Part shown: piece after piece, positions 29,080-39,151 of the stretch
Layout of the letters: every line of letters begins with the position of its first letter
How positions within the stretch are numbered: position 1 is the first letter of the stretch
DNA from: Prorocentrum cordatum
Taxonomy: Eukaryota; Sar; Dinophyceae; Prorocentrales; Prorocentraceae
Direction of reading: 5' to 3'
Assembly: GCA_963575745.1 (NCBI GenBank)
Contig: CAUYUJ010009458.1
Location: 64,001 to 128,000, forward strand
Length of the DNA stretch: 64,000 nt
Notes under the pieces: generated by a model
What the model saw: only the letters and a program-made list of their open reading frames with translations
What the model was told of the DNA's origin: nothing
Database searches by the model: none
Made by a program: the position numbers and the translations under genes

Positions 29080-29282
29080 GATACCAGGTGGCGACCTGGA
29101 ATCCCCAAAAGGTCACCGCTGGGTTTGGGGACGCGGGGTCACCACCGGGTTTTGTGACTCCTGGACCCACCAGTGTCCGGGACATCCTCGGAAAACCGCA
29201 CGAGTCCCCAAACCGGGTGGTGACACCAAATCACCCGAGACTCACCGCCAGGTGTTGTCACCACCACGTTTGGGGACTACCA
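29056..29282. mobile_element. Inverted-repeat element family J
   Basis: TCCCCAAACCGGGTGGTGAG at the left and GTCACCACCACGTTTGGGGA at the right are the ends. Inside, the same motif recurs inverted (TCACCACCGGGTTTTGTGAC at about 29139) and direct (CCAAACCGGGTGGTGACACC at about 29210). It is compact, single-copy in this window and non-coding. Confidence 0.65.
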
Positions 29283-29330
29283 AGCGGCGTCGGGAGCCTT
29301 GCTCGCAGAGTCCCCCGTGCGCATACCCCT
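29283..29330 (+). repeat. Copy of the GAGCCTTGCTCGCAGAGTCC block
   Basis: CGGCGTCGGGAGCCTTGCTC, GCAGAGTCCCCC and GTGCGCATACCCC match 29559-29599, where the same block forms the left flank of the nested element. Here it runs directly into MITE family B. Confidence 0.7.
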
Positions 29331-29331
29331 T

Positions 29332-29460
29332 CGCATCGCTCTGACGTGTGCATGTTTCCTTCGGCGAGGACCATCGAGAAGCATCCTTGATCATTCCGCG
29401 AAACAAAACCACGCGCGAAACCGGAACAAAAACACAGGGAATGGACGTCCGAGCGATGGC
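29332..29460 (+). mobile_element. MITE family B, copy 3
   Basis: CGCATCGCTCTGACGTGTGC and GGACGTCCGAGCGATGGC are the ends. The central CATCGAGAAGCAT resembles CATCGAGGAGCAT in copy 1. Confidence 0.75.
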
Positions 29461-29603
29461 CAGACCCTCCCTGTCGTTGCCCCGGAGGTCTTTGCTTCCC
29501 CCGTGGGAGGAAGGGGAAGAAGGAGCGGCCCGAGCAGGAACTGTTCGCGCTCCGCGCGGCGTCGGGAGCCTTCCTCGCAGAGTCCCCCTGCGCATACCCT
29601 TAA

Positions 29604-30806
29604 GTCGGGCCTGTCCCCCTACAGGGAGATGAGATTTTCGACGAAAAATTAAAAATACCCAAACAATACACCAAAAAGGTCAAAACACATTCCAAAAGTT
29701 GTTCCCAGACCATTTTTGGAGAATGTTTGATTGAATCGCTTCGCTCATTCCGCCGGCCCGTGATATGGCATCGCTGGTTTTTGTCTGTGTGTTCGTTGCC
29801 CATGTTGCGCTCTTGGGGGCGGGTGTCGTTCGGACGCGTTGCGTGGGGAGTTTTGATGGTGAAGCAGTTCCCTGGGGGTCGTCTCTCGATGGGGCGAAAT
29901 AGAGGTCGTCGTCAAGATGCTTCTTTGGGGGGCCTCTTGGGGTCTGTTGAGAGGCCGTTCGGGGGCGCCTGGGAGACATGTTTGAAGCCTTCTGGGGCTT
30001 CTTTTGGGCCTCCTGGGAGTCTCCTGGGGCCTCTTGGCGACATCTTGGGGCCTCTTGGAGGCCTCTTGGGGCCTCTTTGGGACCTCCTGGGCGCCTTCTG
30101 GGACGGAGGGCTCCATTTTTGAGTTCTCGGTATCCCTCCTGAGTCCCTCTTGGGCCCGTCTTGGGGCCTCTTGGTCCGTCTTGGGCGGCACTTGGGCCGT
30201 CTTGAGGGCTCTCTTGGGTCGTTTCGGCGCCGTCTTGGGAGCTTCGTGGGCCGTCTTGGAGCGGTCTTGGGGGCCTCTTGGGCCGTCTTGGAGCGTCCGG
30301 AAGCCGAAAAAGCCAGAACACAAAAAACATCGAAAAAACAATGAAAATCAACGATTTTGGCCTCTTGGGGCTCTCTTCGGAGGCCTCTTGGAAGGCTCTT
30401 GGGGCGTCTTGGAGGCCTCTTGGGCTGTCTTGGGGGCCTTTTGGGCCGTCTTGGGGTCATCTTCGGCGTCTTCGAGCGCTCTTTGGGCGTCTCGGGGGCC
30501 TCTTGGGCAGTCTTGGGGGCCTCTTGGGGCACTCTGAGCGCGCTCTGGGGAGCCTGAGAGGCCGCACCCAGAAGGAAAACCATCTCTGAGTAGACTTGGT
30601 CGGGCGGCGACCGGGCGTTGGTCGGGGTACTTTTCGCCGGGGGACCCCCAGGGGCCGCCCCGCGCGCGCGAACTAGAAATACTGTTAATACTGTTAACCA
30701 GTTACTGGGAGATCTTAGCACGCCCTGGCCCGTTGGGCCGGCGAATTATTGTTTGTTTTTTTTTTCTTTTTCGTCGACAATCCCCTTGTAGGGGGACAGG
30801 CTCGAC
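29604..30806. mobile_element. MITE family A, copy 4, split by element R
   Basis: The left arm (GTCGGGCCTGTCCCCCTACA, then TTTTCGACGAAAAATTAAAA) is at 29604-29730. The right arm (CGTCGACAATCCCCTTGTAG, then GGACAGGCTCGAC) is at 30748-30806. The gap between them is exactly occupied by element R copy 2. Confidence 0.75.
29731..30747 (+). mobile_element. 1-kb dispersed element family R, copy 2
   Basis: Same ends and same AT-rich core (30296-30361) as copy 1 at 11779. The interior is the CTTGGGGCC-type 9-bp repeat. TGTTTG occurs just outside each end and could be a target duplication. Open frames up to ~270 codons reflect the 9-bp period. Confidence 0.7.
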
Positions 30807-30889
30807 TTAAGGGTATGCGCAGGGGGACTCTGCGAGGGAGGAGAAGAAAGAGAGCGGCCCGAACAGGAACTTTTAGCGCTCCGCGCGGG

Positions 30890-31010
30890 TTTCTTGGCGC
30901 TGCGCTGGGCCCCCCCCAGGCCGCCCCTTCGGCGCCGCCCCTGGCGCGCTCCGCGCGCTGGGAGGGGGGTTTTGGTCCAGCACGGATCCAAGAGATCCGC
31001 GCTGGACCAA
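30890..31010. repeat. Family O relative
   Basis: The core GGCGCCGCCCCTGGCGCGC with right arm GGATCCAAGAGATCCGCG and GCTGGACC resembles family O. The left arm (GCGCTCCGCGCGGGTTTC) is only partly complementary. Confidence 0.5.
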
Positions 31011-31019
31011 ACTTTTCTC

Positions 31020-31170
31020 CACTTCTTCTTTAGGGTTGGCGCGCAGGATCTTCTTCTCTTCTTCTAGGGTTGGCGATGTCTCTTCTTCTAGGGCTGGCAC
31101 GCAGGATCTTGTTGGATCTTGCAGGATCCTGGCCTGACCGACCTGGGTTTGCACTGACCCGGGTCAGTGC
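31020..31170. repeat. Short tandem repeat and CTGACCCGGGTC palindrome
   Basis: TCTTCTAGGGTTGGCG-type units repeat three times (31029-31090), followed by GGATCTTG repeats and CACTGACCCGGGTCAGTG, a perfect 18-bp palindrome. The CTGACCCGGGT word recurs at 34900-35115. Confidence 0.55.
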
Positions 31171-31249
31171 GTCCTCGGCGCGGCGGCTCGGCGTCGTCGC
31201 GCCGCGAAGCAAGTCGGCGGCGGGGTCCGAGCCCAAGTTTCTCTGATCA

Positions 31250-31335
31250 ACGAATCCGGCATCTCGATCGGCGGCAGGGTGAGGGTTTCGGAGTTCGTCG
31301 AGCACGTGGCGAAATCCGAGCCCTGCCCCCGCTAC
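31250..31335 (+). repeat. Dispersed repeat family T, copy 1
   Basis: CGGCGGCAGGGTGAGGGTTT, CGGAGTTCGTCGA and TGGCGAAATCCGAGCCCT match 47438-47522 in the same orientation. Confidence 0.55.
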
Positions 31336-31339
31336 CCTC

Positions 31340-32395
31340 GGCCTCTGGGGGGCCTTTTGTGGCTTGGTCGGGGCCTCTTTGGCCGTCCTAGGGCGTCCCT
31401 TGATCCTTGACCGTCTGACGCCGCCCAGAGCCGTCTTGGGGGCCTCTCTGGACTGTTTTGGGGCCCTCTTGGAGTGCTTCAGAGCCGTCTTGGAGGCCGT
31501 CTTGGCCGTCATGGAGGCCTCTTGGGCCTTCTTGGGCACCCTCTGGGCCATCTTGGGGGCTTCTTGGGCCCTTCTTGGGTCATCTTGGAGGCCTATTGGG
31601 CGCTCTGGGAACGATCTTGGGGGCCTCTTGGGCCGTCTTGGGATGCCAAAGGCCTTCTGACACCCAAGTCCTATTTAGGCCTCCTCGAGCCCTGCTGGAG
31701 GACCTCTTGGAGGCCGTCTTGGGCCGTCTTGGAGGCTTCTTGGGCAGACTTGGAGGCATCTCGGACCCCCTCGGGCCGTCTTGGAGGCCATCTTGGACCA
31801 TCTTGGGCGCACTTCGAGGCCATCTTGGCCGTCTTGGAGGTCATCTTGGGCCATCTTGGCCCGTCTTCGAGGCGATTTTCGGCAGCCTTCCGGGTGGCCG
31901 CCGGGATCGGCCGAAGCCCCAGGGGGAGTTCTTTGGGAAACTAACCCAAGCCACGGATCGAAGGGCCTTCGGCCCATCCCGCCAACGTGCTTGGGTTATG
32001 GGTACGAAGCTTATCGGATGTTCGTTGAGATCTCATGGGAGTCGTCTCAGGGGCCTGTTGGAGGCAGATTTGATGCCTCTTGGGGGTCGTTTTGAGGAGT
32101 CTTGGAGCCTGTGTTGCGCCTCTTGGGGCCTCTTCGGAGACTCTCTGGGGCCTCTTGGCGCCTCTTGGGGCCTCCATGGGACCTCTTGAGGCGGAAGGGT
32201 CGGTTGTCGTTTCGCGTGTCCCCTTTCTTGGGTCTCTTATGGGGCCGTCTCAGGGCCTTCTTGGGCAGCGTTGGGCGCCTGTTCGGTCGTCCTAGAATGC
32301 TCTTAGGCCGTCTTAGGGGTCCTCTTGGCAGCCTCTTGGACCTTCTTTGAGTGGTCTTGTGGGCCTCTTGGGCCCTCTTGGAGCGTTGGAAAGCC
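31340..32395. repeat. Degenerate 9-bp array (CTTGGGGCC type)
   Basis: Over 1 kb of drifting 9-bp units such as TCTTGGGCC, GTCTTGGAG and GCCATCTTG. Two less repetitive islands lie at 31655-31680 and 31880-32040. The family ends of element R are not found here, so this is a relative and not a copy. Frames of 100-240 codons are periodicity artefacts rich in Trp, Leu, Gly and Ser. Confidence 0.75.
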
Positions 32396-32399
32396 TAAC

Positions 32400-33120
32400 A
32401 GGCGAGAACGCCAACATCTTTCAAACACCTATGACCCTCTTTGAAGTGCTTTTGGAGGCGTCTTGGAGGCCTCGCGGGCCATCTTGAGGCCATCGTGGGT
32501 ATCTTTGGCCGATCGCTCGGCGACTCGGTGCCCTCTTTGACTGTCTTCGGGACCTCTTGGAGCCCTTTTGGCCCGTAGGGCCCTGTTGGCTCCGAAGAAG
32601 ACAAGCGACAAGGCGCGACAAGCCTCACGCGGGAAGTCCTGAGAGATTTGTCAATTTGGGGTTTGGGCCCCTGACTCCACAGGGGTGCTTCAGGGATTCG
32701 GCAAAGGACGCCCACTCTGTGCCCAGCGGCACAGCTGCGGATATCATTCGTTCATTCGTTATAGAAGCGCTAGCACAAAACACAACACAATAACGAAATG
32801 GCAGTAACATGTTACAGTCAACCCGTACAATTCCCACAGGGCAAAGGGTGACCATGCCATGTACAGGTTGCACCGACCCAGCGCCAGATTTCGCAAACCA
32901 TCGAGTTGTCATATGCCAGAGATCAGCTCTTGTGTGGAACTTGCGCGCATGAATCCTGCTTTCTGGCTCCACTTTGCAAGTGGAGTCTTCAGATGCGCAC
33001 AATGAGCTTCTCACTGGGAGGTGTCTGAGTTTCTGATGACTGTCTACACTTCGTTTTTGAGAGTTGTGCCGCTCGCTGATGGAACTTGCACAGCTCTGAC
33101 ATGACAGCCAATCAACGCGA
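32400..33120. other. Unassigned stretch of lower GC
   Basis: From about 32740 the sequence becomes balanced in composition and free of arrays. A 277-codon minus frame is open but of doubtful composition (Ser, His and Arg-rich). No domain is recognised. Confidence 0.35.
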
Positions 33121-33124
33121 AGTT

Positions 33125-33480
33125 CTACACGACTTTTGTGCGAAAGCTGACCAGGTGAATCTCTGGCGACCACAGCACAACACAACTCCCAGATGCCAGA
33201 AAAAGGAAACGAATACCAGTTCCAACCGTGGCGTTCATGTCGTCTGCCAGGGTGACTGTGAATTCTTGAGACGTGCATTTGATTGCGGCATCGTCTCTCA
33301 AGGTTCTGAACATGGGATCTTACTGGATTGCTCCAGATGGCCCGTTGTAAGCGGTACCAGCTTTGTTGGTGGCAGATTGAGAAGTGGCCTTGTTGGTTGG
33401 AATCGGTACCAGTCGTATTGGAATGGTCCGACATGCGGCCACGACCCCCTGGACGCACCTTGGGACAACACCCCGCGACC
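33125..33480 (-). pseudogene. Possible gene fragment
   Basis: A minus frame reads TNKATSQSATNKAGTAYNGP, meets one stop, and continues with FTVTLADDMNATVGTGIRFL and a hydrophobic stretch to a stop near 33125. The composition looks like real protein, but other frames are also open. The in-frame stop suggests decay. Family unknown. Confidence 0.25.
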
Positions 33481-34169
33481 CTTCCCGGGACCCCCCCCCC
33501 ACGGCGGTGACGGGATCAAAGGAAAAGTGGCATCCCGTCGACTCGATTATGACGCTGTTGGTATGTTCCCTCTGGCTGGGTCGCTTGCGGAAGCGGGCCC
33601 AGGGGGGGGGAGTGCCGACGGAGACGACGACGACAACCCAAAGTGAAAAAGGGAGCGGCGACGGGGACGACGACTCCAACGGATAATCGTCTCACACACG
33701 CCGACAGGATCGGCGAATGTCGAGGCATGTCCAGCCGTGGCGACGAGGGCGGGTAATAGTTCTGGTACGGATTCGTGTTCCTCGTTTGGATTTCGGTACA
33801 GTCGTTTCGTTTCGGATTTCCGATAATCGTTAGAATGTGTGTTCGCCCATTTTGTATATGTGCGTGTGTTTGTTGTTCCGTGCAGCCCCGTCGGCAGCGC
33901 CCAACTTGTGTCGGCCCTTACCAACGGCTTTGTTGGACAAACACGCGGTGGCGCTAACTCAGACATCCGATGCCTTGAGTTTTTCCATACGGCGTCCCCA
34001 GAAGTCTCGATCTTTTCTGGGGGTTCAGCTTTCCTCCTGAGTAGGTATTTGACAGTCGCAGGGCCCCGCGACGGCCCTCAACGGCCGAATCCAACGAAAT
34101 TGTTCCGTCAAGTTATTGTTCAATCAATCGCAGGCTTGGGTCTGAGTCATAGCTCTCCAGTCGATGCGA

Positions 34170-34325
34170 TTAGCAAGGATGAGCCATTTTCCAAGGCTAC
34201 TCTTTGCATCTTTGCCCCTTCGGCTCATCCTGGGTAACGTTCGCTGGCTTGCCCCGTCCGAGAAAGGTCAACATTGCCACCTGGCCCTCTAAGGTTCTTG
34301 CATCCTTACCGCGCATCCTCAGTCT
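34170..34325 (+). repeat. Dispersed repeat family F, copy 2
   Basis: GATTAGCAAGGATGAGCC, TTTTCCAAGGCTACTC, GCATCTTTGCCCCTTCGGC and the closing TTCTTGCATCCTTACCGC match copies 1 and 3. It lies 30 bp upstream of family G copy 1. Confidence 0.65.
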
Positions 34326-34357
34326 GCGTTTTGATTGCACCGATACTTGTTCGGTAC

Positions 34358-34510
34358 GATTGAAATTGGTACGGAGAGATTGGGTACGAAGACCACTTGC
34401 GTTTTCCTGCTCATTCTGGAGAGGGCTCGCTGTCGGCGTCGCCGCGGGCGTTGTCCGCTTGAGACAGCAGGCTGCCTGCCCAGCAGCGACCGCAGCCAGT
34501 GTTAGACAGC
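34358..34510 (+). mobile_element. Family G element, degraded copy 1
   Basis: GGGCTCGCTGTCGGCGTCGC, TTGTCCGCTTGAGACAGCAG and GGCTGCCTGCCCAGCAGCG match the interior of 51148-51329. The ends seen there (GGGTACGGAAAG and CCGTACCC) are represented only by scattered GGTACG words. Confidence 0.55.
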
Positions 34511-34616
34511 CTCTGCTGTCGGGCATCGGGCCCACGTCACACCCCGAAGCCTCTTCGGCCTGCCAAACTCCCTGCTGCGTTTTGCTGCCACCGCCCACGA
34601 AACCACTCCGACCCAT

Positions 34617-34745
34617 CCTCCTCCTCCTCCCCCTCCCTCCTCCTCCTCCTCCTCCTCCTCCTCCTCCTCCTCCTCCTCCTCCTCCTCCTCCTCCTCCTCC
34701 TCCTCCTCCTCCTCCTCCTCCTCCTCCTCCTCTCCCTTCCCCCTC
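34617..34745. repeat. TCC trinucleotide array
   Basis: A nearly uninterrupted (CCT)n tract of about 120 bp. Its translations (poly-Pro, poly-Leu, poly-Glu or poly-Gly) create long frames on both strands. Confidence 0.95.
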
Positions 34746-34899
34746 CTCCTCCCCGCAGGCCCCAGCTTGCCCTCCGCTCCCAGAGTGGCTGGGCGCCGGG
34801 GAGCAGCGGCCAAACGCACGAGGAGCCCGCACCCCCCTGCACCCGACACCGGGGCCGTCGGGTTGGGTTGGGGTCGGGGCTCAAGAGACGGGGGTCGAT

Positions 34900-35115
34900 G
34901 TAAACGGGGGTCAGCCAGGGCATCGGATCCTGCAGGATCCTGCGAACCCCCCCTCTGGCTGACCCGGGGTAGTGGCGAGCCGCTGGTGGCCGCGAGGCGG
35001 CTGCGCCTATTGGCTGACCCGGGTTTGTGAAGACCTGCGTTGCACTTGTTTTTCCTGCATTGCAGTTTTTGGTTTCCTGCTGACCCGGGTCTGGACTGAC
35101 CCGGGTCAGAAGATC
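34900..35115. repeat. Cluster of CTGACCCGGG motifs
   Basis: CTGACCCGGG occurs at about 34957, 35014, 35080 and 35095, with GGGTCAGCC inverted at 34907. A GGATCCTGCAGGATCC palindrome lies at 34926-34941. It resembles the motif set at 31020-31170. Confidence 0.55.
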
Positions 35116-35144
35116 CCCGATGGGGTGGTGTGGTACTCAGTTGA

Positions 35145-35277
35145 AGTCTGGTCTGTCCTTCTACATGAGGAAACTTCAAAAATAATCAGGACATCGGCTA
35201 GGGACATTTTTGGACCATTCTCTGGGATTCTGTTTGTTTCCGTCCAGTGTCCGCCTGTAGAGGGACACGCCCGACCT
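35145..35277. mobile_element. MITE family A, degraded copy 5
   Basis: The right arm GTCCGCCTGTAGAGGGACAC with GCCCGACC is clear. The left arm survives as GTCTGTCCTTCTACATGAGG. It lies directly next to MITE family E copy 3, the same two families that also neighbour each other at 20.3-21.1 kb. Confidence 0.55.
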
Positions 35278-35281
35278 GATA

Positions 35282-35533
35282 CTTGGCGGGCCCTAGACAC
35301 GACAGGGCCGTTGTTGCACCGGTTCCGTTCTGCCGTTTTTGTTGCCGGCGGTTCCGACGCCGTTTTTGTTGCCGTTCCCGACGCCTTTTTTGTTACCTGT
35401 TCCGGCTCCAGTTCCGATCTTGGAGCAGTTTCTTTGCCGCTTCCGGTCGCCTTTTTTTGGCCGTTTCCATTTTCAGAAGACATTTGTTCGGAAACGGTGA
35501 CAAGACGGTCCTGCCGCTCCGGGGCCCACGAAG
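35282..35533 (+). mobile_element. MITE family E, copy 3
   Basis: CTTGGCGGGCCCTAGACACG and CGCTCCGGGGCCCACGAAG are slightly diverged ends. The internal ~24-bp ACCGGTTCCG period is kept. Confidence 0.8.
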
Positions 35534-35994
35534 GCCCGGTAGGTACAGTGCCAGTTTTAATACATGCTCCGCGTGCGGACCATATATAAAAATTCAGGGA
35601 TTTAGTATTAAAAACAACGATGAGTTCATGCATACATTTATTCATAAGTTAACCATGTATTAAACATCCGATATTTAAGCGAAAATCCCATGTATTAAGA
35701 ACTGCCCTGTAGTCATTCTCGTCTCGGTCTCCCTTGGCGCCGAGGCCGAGCGCCGAGCGCCGAGCGCCCGCGCGAAGCGCGCGCCAGAGCGCGCTCCGAC
35801 CGCAGGAGCTCTCCGCGGGGGGGGCGGAGGCCCGGAGGGCGGCGTCCCGGCTGCTGCCAGCGGCGCTGCAGCGCATGACCACGGAGGATCTCGGCGGGGC
35901 CAGGCGTTGATGCTGAGTCTCGTCGTCGTCGTCGACGTCGTCGTGATGTTGTTACCCTTTTTCATCCTCCTCTCTGGGCCTCTGGGGTCGGAGG

Positions 35995-36175
35995 TTCGAA
36001 TCGAGCCGCATCACGGATGCATTCTCGATGCGGGTCGATGTGGAGCCTCCGAGTTGCTCCACGCTGACGCCGACGATGCATCGAGGATGCATCGGCTATG
36101 CATCGGCGATGCACCTGCGATGTGTCGGCGATGCGGCGCGATCTTGCTACCCCATCGACTCGGACCCCAGGCCTC
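35995..36175 (+). repeat. GCATCG-rich dispersed repeat, copy 2
   Basis: GAGGATGCATCGGCTATGC, GATGCACCTGCGATG, TCGGCGATGCGGCGCGATC and CGACTCGGACCCC follow the same order as 19235-19440. Confidence 0.65.
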
Positions 36176-36297
36176 TATCGCCGTCGTATCGTCGCCATCC
36201 TTTTTGCAGCCCCTGCTTCTCGACATGCATTTCTGTGTTTGGGTCATGGCTTGTGCACCCGAACCATCCTGAGGAGGAAGAGATACAGTCAACCCGC

Positions 36298-36440
36298 ATA
36301 GCAAGGATGGGTCATTTTCCCAAGGGCACCCTTGCATCCTTGCCCCATTCGGCCCCTCCTTGGCCTCTTCCGCTGGCCGCGCCCCGCTTGAACAGCCTCG
36401 AAATGGCCCTCCAGGGCCCTTGCATCCTCATCGTGCACCC
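36298..36440 (+). repeat. Dispersed repeat family F, copy 3
   Basis: ATAGCAAGGATGGGTC, TTTTCCCAAGGGCACCC, TTGCATCCTTGCCCC and the closing CCCTTGCATCCTCATCG match copies 1 and 2. Confidence 0.65.
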
Positions 36441-36666
36441 ATCTCATGCGGCTCGACTGTACCCAGGGGGCCGGGCATCCTTATACGGGTCGACTGTACC
36501 CAGGGGGCCGGGCCAGGGCCCTCGTCCTCCAGGCCACGGCATCACCAGCAGACGCGGGAAGCCCTCCCAGAGGCCCAGCGTCGCGAGGCAGACATCGGGT
36601 GCGGAGGCGTCCAGGGTGCGGGGCCATGCGTTGAGGCAGCTTCTCAGAGGGGGACACTCGCCCATG

Positions 36667-36740
36667 CGGAAAAGGGGTTGGGGGGTGGCGGCAGGGCTCC
36701 TTAGAAACACCCCTGCCTCTCGAGAACGGGCCTTTCTGGG
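36667..36740. repeat. Partial MITE family D
   Basis: GGTTGGGGGGTGGCGGCAG, CTCCTTAGAAACACCCCTG and CCTCTCGAGAACGGGCC resemble the left arm and centre of the copies at 19906 and 63326. No matching right arm follows. Confidence 0.5.
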
Positions 36741-36849
36741 AGTCCCCTCGGGGGGAAGAGGTTCAAGAACTTGTAAATCCGCCACAGAAGAAGTCAACCT
36801 GCGCATGCGCCACACTTGGAAACAAGGTGTAAATCAGCCATCCAAGCAA

Positions 36850-37085
36850 GCCATGTGTAAACCCGCCACACAAGGAATCAATTCAGAAAATCATCCACAA
36901 AGGGAATCAATTTGCAAATCCGATGGTAATCCTCTACAAAAGGAATCCTAGTGTAATCCATCACGAAAGGAATTCGATTAAAGCCCTCTACAAAAGGAAC
37001 CCGAATGAAATCCTTCACACAAGGAATCTTATTGAAATCCTTTACGAAAGGAATCCTATTGAAATCGGCTACAAACGGACTTTTG
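36850..37085. repeat. ~31-bp minisatellite, first block
   Basis: About seven units of the type AAAGGAATCCTATTGAAATCC with CTACAAAAGG recur every 30-33 bp. There are no unique spacers, so this is not a CRISPR array. A second block follows at 37495-37850 after the palindromic element at 37196-37331. Confidence 0.8.
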
Positions 37086-37195
37086 GCTTATCGGAATTCC
37101 ACAGGAATCTGTTCTGCAATATATACATAGAGGTATATTGATAAAACGAGGAAAATCGAAAAACAAAGGTGTCGGCTGTGACTCTTTGTTATCAA

Positions 37196-37331
37196 ATGAT
37201 TTCGGTTGGCGTGTGTTTTTCACGGAGTATCAAGGTACAGCTTTTTTTTTGAAATGAAACCCAATGGAGGGCAAAGCGAAACCACAGTTTCGCTTGATAC
37301 TCTCTGAAAACGCACGCCTGCCGAAATAATT
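37196..37331. mobile_element. AT-rich palindromic element family M
   Basis: ATTTCGGTTGGCGTGTG and GGAGTATCAAG on the left pair with CTTGATACTCTC and CGCACGCCTGCCGAAAT on the right, giving arms of nearly 40 bp around a ~60-bp middle. It sits between the two minisatellite blocks of the same unit, as though inserted into one array. Confidence 0.7.
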
Positions 37332-37494
37332 TGTCTGTTTCTTCGAAAAGCGGAGAGAGTCAAAGGCGAAGCCTGGCATTCCAGAAAAGAAAAACAATGT
37401 TACATTAAACGAAAATTTAAACATTCAACACTTGAAAGTGTTGCAGAACAGATTCTGGTGGAAGTATGAAAAAAAAACCCTTGACAACATGAAT

Positions 37495-37850
37495 CCGGTT
37501 GCAGTCTTTTACTAAAAGGAATGGTATTGAAACCCTTTTTACAAAAGGAGTCATATTGAAACCCTTTTGCAAAAGGAGTTCGATTGAAATCCTCGACAAA
37601 TGGAATCCGACCGAAATCTCTTCCAAAAGGAATCCTAATACAAAAATCATCTACATAAGGAATGCGATTGAAATCCACCACAAAGGTAATTTTGTTGAAA
37701 TCCGCGACAGAAAGGAATCACATTGAAACCCTTAACAAAAGGAGTACGATTGAAATGCTCGACCGTGGAAATCCTTTGCAACAGGAATTTCCCTTGACAT
37801 CTTTTACACAAGGAATCCCGTTGAAAGCCACCACCAAAGAAATTATGTTG
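37495..37850. repeat. ~31-bp minisatellite, second block
   Basis: About eleven units of the type AAAAGGAATCCGATTGAAAT with CCTTTACA recur every ~31 bp, the same family as 36850-37085. It ends about 80 bp before the start of the broken host gene. Confidence 0.8.
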
Positions 37851-37928
37851 AAATATCTTCCCCTTCCTCTTTTGCGCCCACCGCCGTCCACTAGGGCTTT
37901 TTGAGGTCGTTCAAGGGAGGGAGTATGG

Positions 37929-39136
37929 TTGGCCTGGTTCGCCTCCTTTTGTTGCGGCTTACAAACAGATTTCTTCGTTGCGGACTACACAGGATTCCGT
38001 GGGCGAGTTGGAGATGGGGCAGCTTTCACCAAGGCCGATTCGGACAGGGCGATTTTGGAGGCCATTGAGTATTCCGTAGAGCTTGCCTTGAAGACCCATG
38101 CGTGTTTTTTGGGCATGCTCGTCGGCGACACGGAGACCGTTGAGCACGGAGATGCCGATATTCCCCCGGTGTTCCTGGCAGCCGACACTTGCATTATTTT
38201 CGTGATAGTCAGGCTGACAGACGATGTCAACGCAGCGGTGGCGATGGTGAGCAGGCGCAACAAGGTGAACAGGGAAGCTGCAGAGAGCCAGGTTCGGACG
38301 TACAAAAGCTGCAGCAAACTTATGGAGAAATTCCTGGCGCCTTCGTTGGGTTTTCCGACGGGAGAGGTCAAATGCCGGATCCACGTCGAAAATGACGACC
38401 ACCCGCAGCGCGCGGCCGCGACCCTGCTCCAGGACGACGTCTGCCATGTATTCTTTGGGGGAAGATGTACGCGACCAAGACTTCGGCCATGCGTCGGTGC
38501 TGGTCAGCATGTGAAGATTCAAAATGTCAGGCTCAGTTCAAGATTTCGGCAGCGGAGCTGCCCCCAAACTCGCCAGAGCGAGGGCTTCTCGATCTTGCAG
38601 CGCGCGGATCGGCCGGCGAGAGCGATGGCGGCGGCGGCGCGCCCTACACCAAGGGCAAGAGTCTGCGGCAAGACATCGTCCACGACTTCGAATCGCACCT
38701 GGAGTTTTGCGTATGTGGACGCAAGCCCTGCAAAAAGAGCGATGCGACCTGCGAGGCCATCGCCCATGACCTCTGCGCCACGTAGACTGTGATGGCCACG
38801 CCCTGGCGGTGCAATGACAAGAAATTTCAATTGACAAGCGGCCCCAACTTTGCGTGGGTCGAGGGGCGCAAAAGGAACGTCGCCTCTCTCGCCGACCTGC
38901 AGGGCTCCGGCGTCGTCTTTATCTCGAGCAAGCGCGGCTCCACCTTGAGATACAGGCGGTATTAGAAGGCCATGTTGTTCAGGAACATCGCCTCGTCCAG
39001 GGGCTCCGACGAGGTCCAGGAGGATATCTTTGACGACGGCGACGGCAGCGGCTGGCAGGGGGAGGAGTTCCCTGTCAACATGCGTGAACTTCACAGCCAT
39101 GCTATATTGCGCGCGCTAGCCGTGCAATGTCGGTAT
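37929..39136 (+). pseudogene. Broken host gene, 5' portion
   Basis: A plus frame with ordinary protein composition runs from about 37970 (GDGAAFTKADSDRAILEAIE) through helical segments such as NREAAESQVRTYKSCSKLME to about 38460. There the reading frame shifts. A second frame continues from about 38465 (KGKSLRQDIVHDFESHLEF, CVCGRKPCKKSD) with in-frame TAG codons at 38783-38785 and 38963-38965. It then reads VQEDIFDDGDGSGWQGEEF to about 39110. At 39137-39151 the sequence is one copy of the 15-bp duplication flanking the LINE. Gene sequence resumes at 42381 on the far side. Either this is a decayed gene or some breaks are introns. I do not recognise the protein family. Confidence 0.45.
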
Positions 39137-39151
39137 CTACGTTGAGGAGCG
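39137..39151. repeat. Target-site duplication, left copy
   Basis: CTACGTTGAGGAGCG is identical to 42381-42395. The bases beyond it differ on both sides, so the duplication is exactly 15 bp. Such lengths are typical of LINE insertion by target-primed reverse transcription. Confidence 0.85.

Larger units (their letters stand above)
29573..30837. mobile_element. Three-level nested insertion
   Basis: The outermost layer is a perfect 27-bp inverted repeat, 29573-29599 against 30811-30837 (CTCGCAGAGTCCCCC with GCGCATACCC on the left). Both arms end at TTAA (29600-29603, 30807-30810), so before insertion this could have been a palindrome centred on TTAA. The second layer is MITE family A (29604-30806). 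The third is element R copy 2 (29731-30747), splitting the MITE. Outside the palindrome, a block with GCGGCCCGA and CAGGAACT recurs in direct orientation on both sides (29523 and 30855). Confidence 0.7.

Noticed and set aside
31340-32395. A third full copy of element R
   Set aside because: The 9-bp repeats match in style, but neither conserved end nor the AT-rich core is present.
36850-37850. CRISPR-like appearance of regular ~31-bp repeats
   Set aside because: Units are contiguous and degenerate without unique spacers, no cas genes are present, and the genome is eukaryotic.
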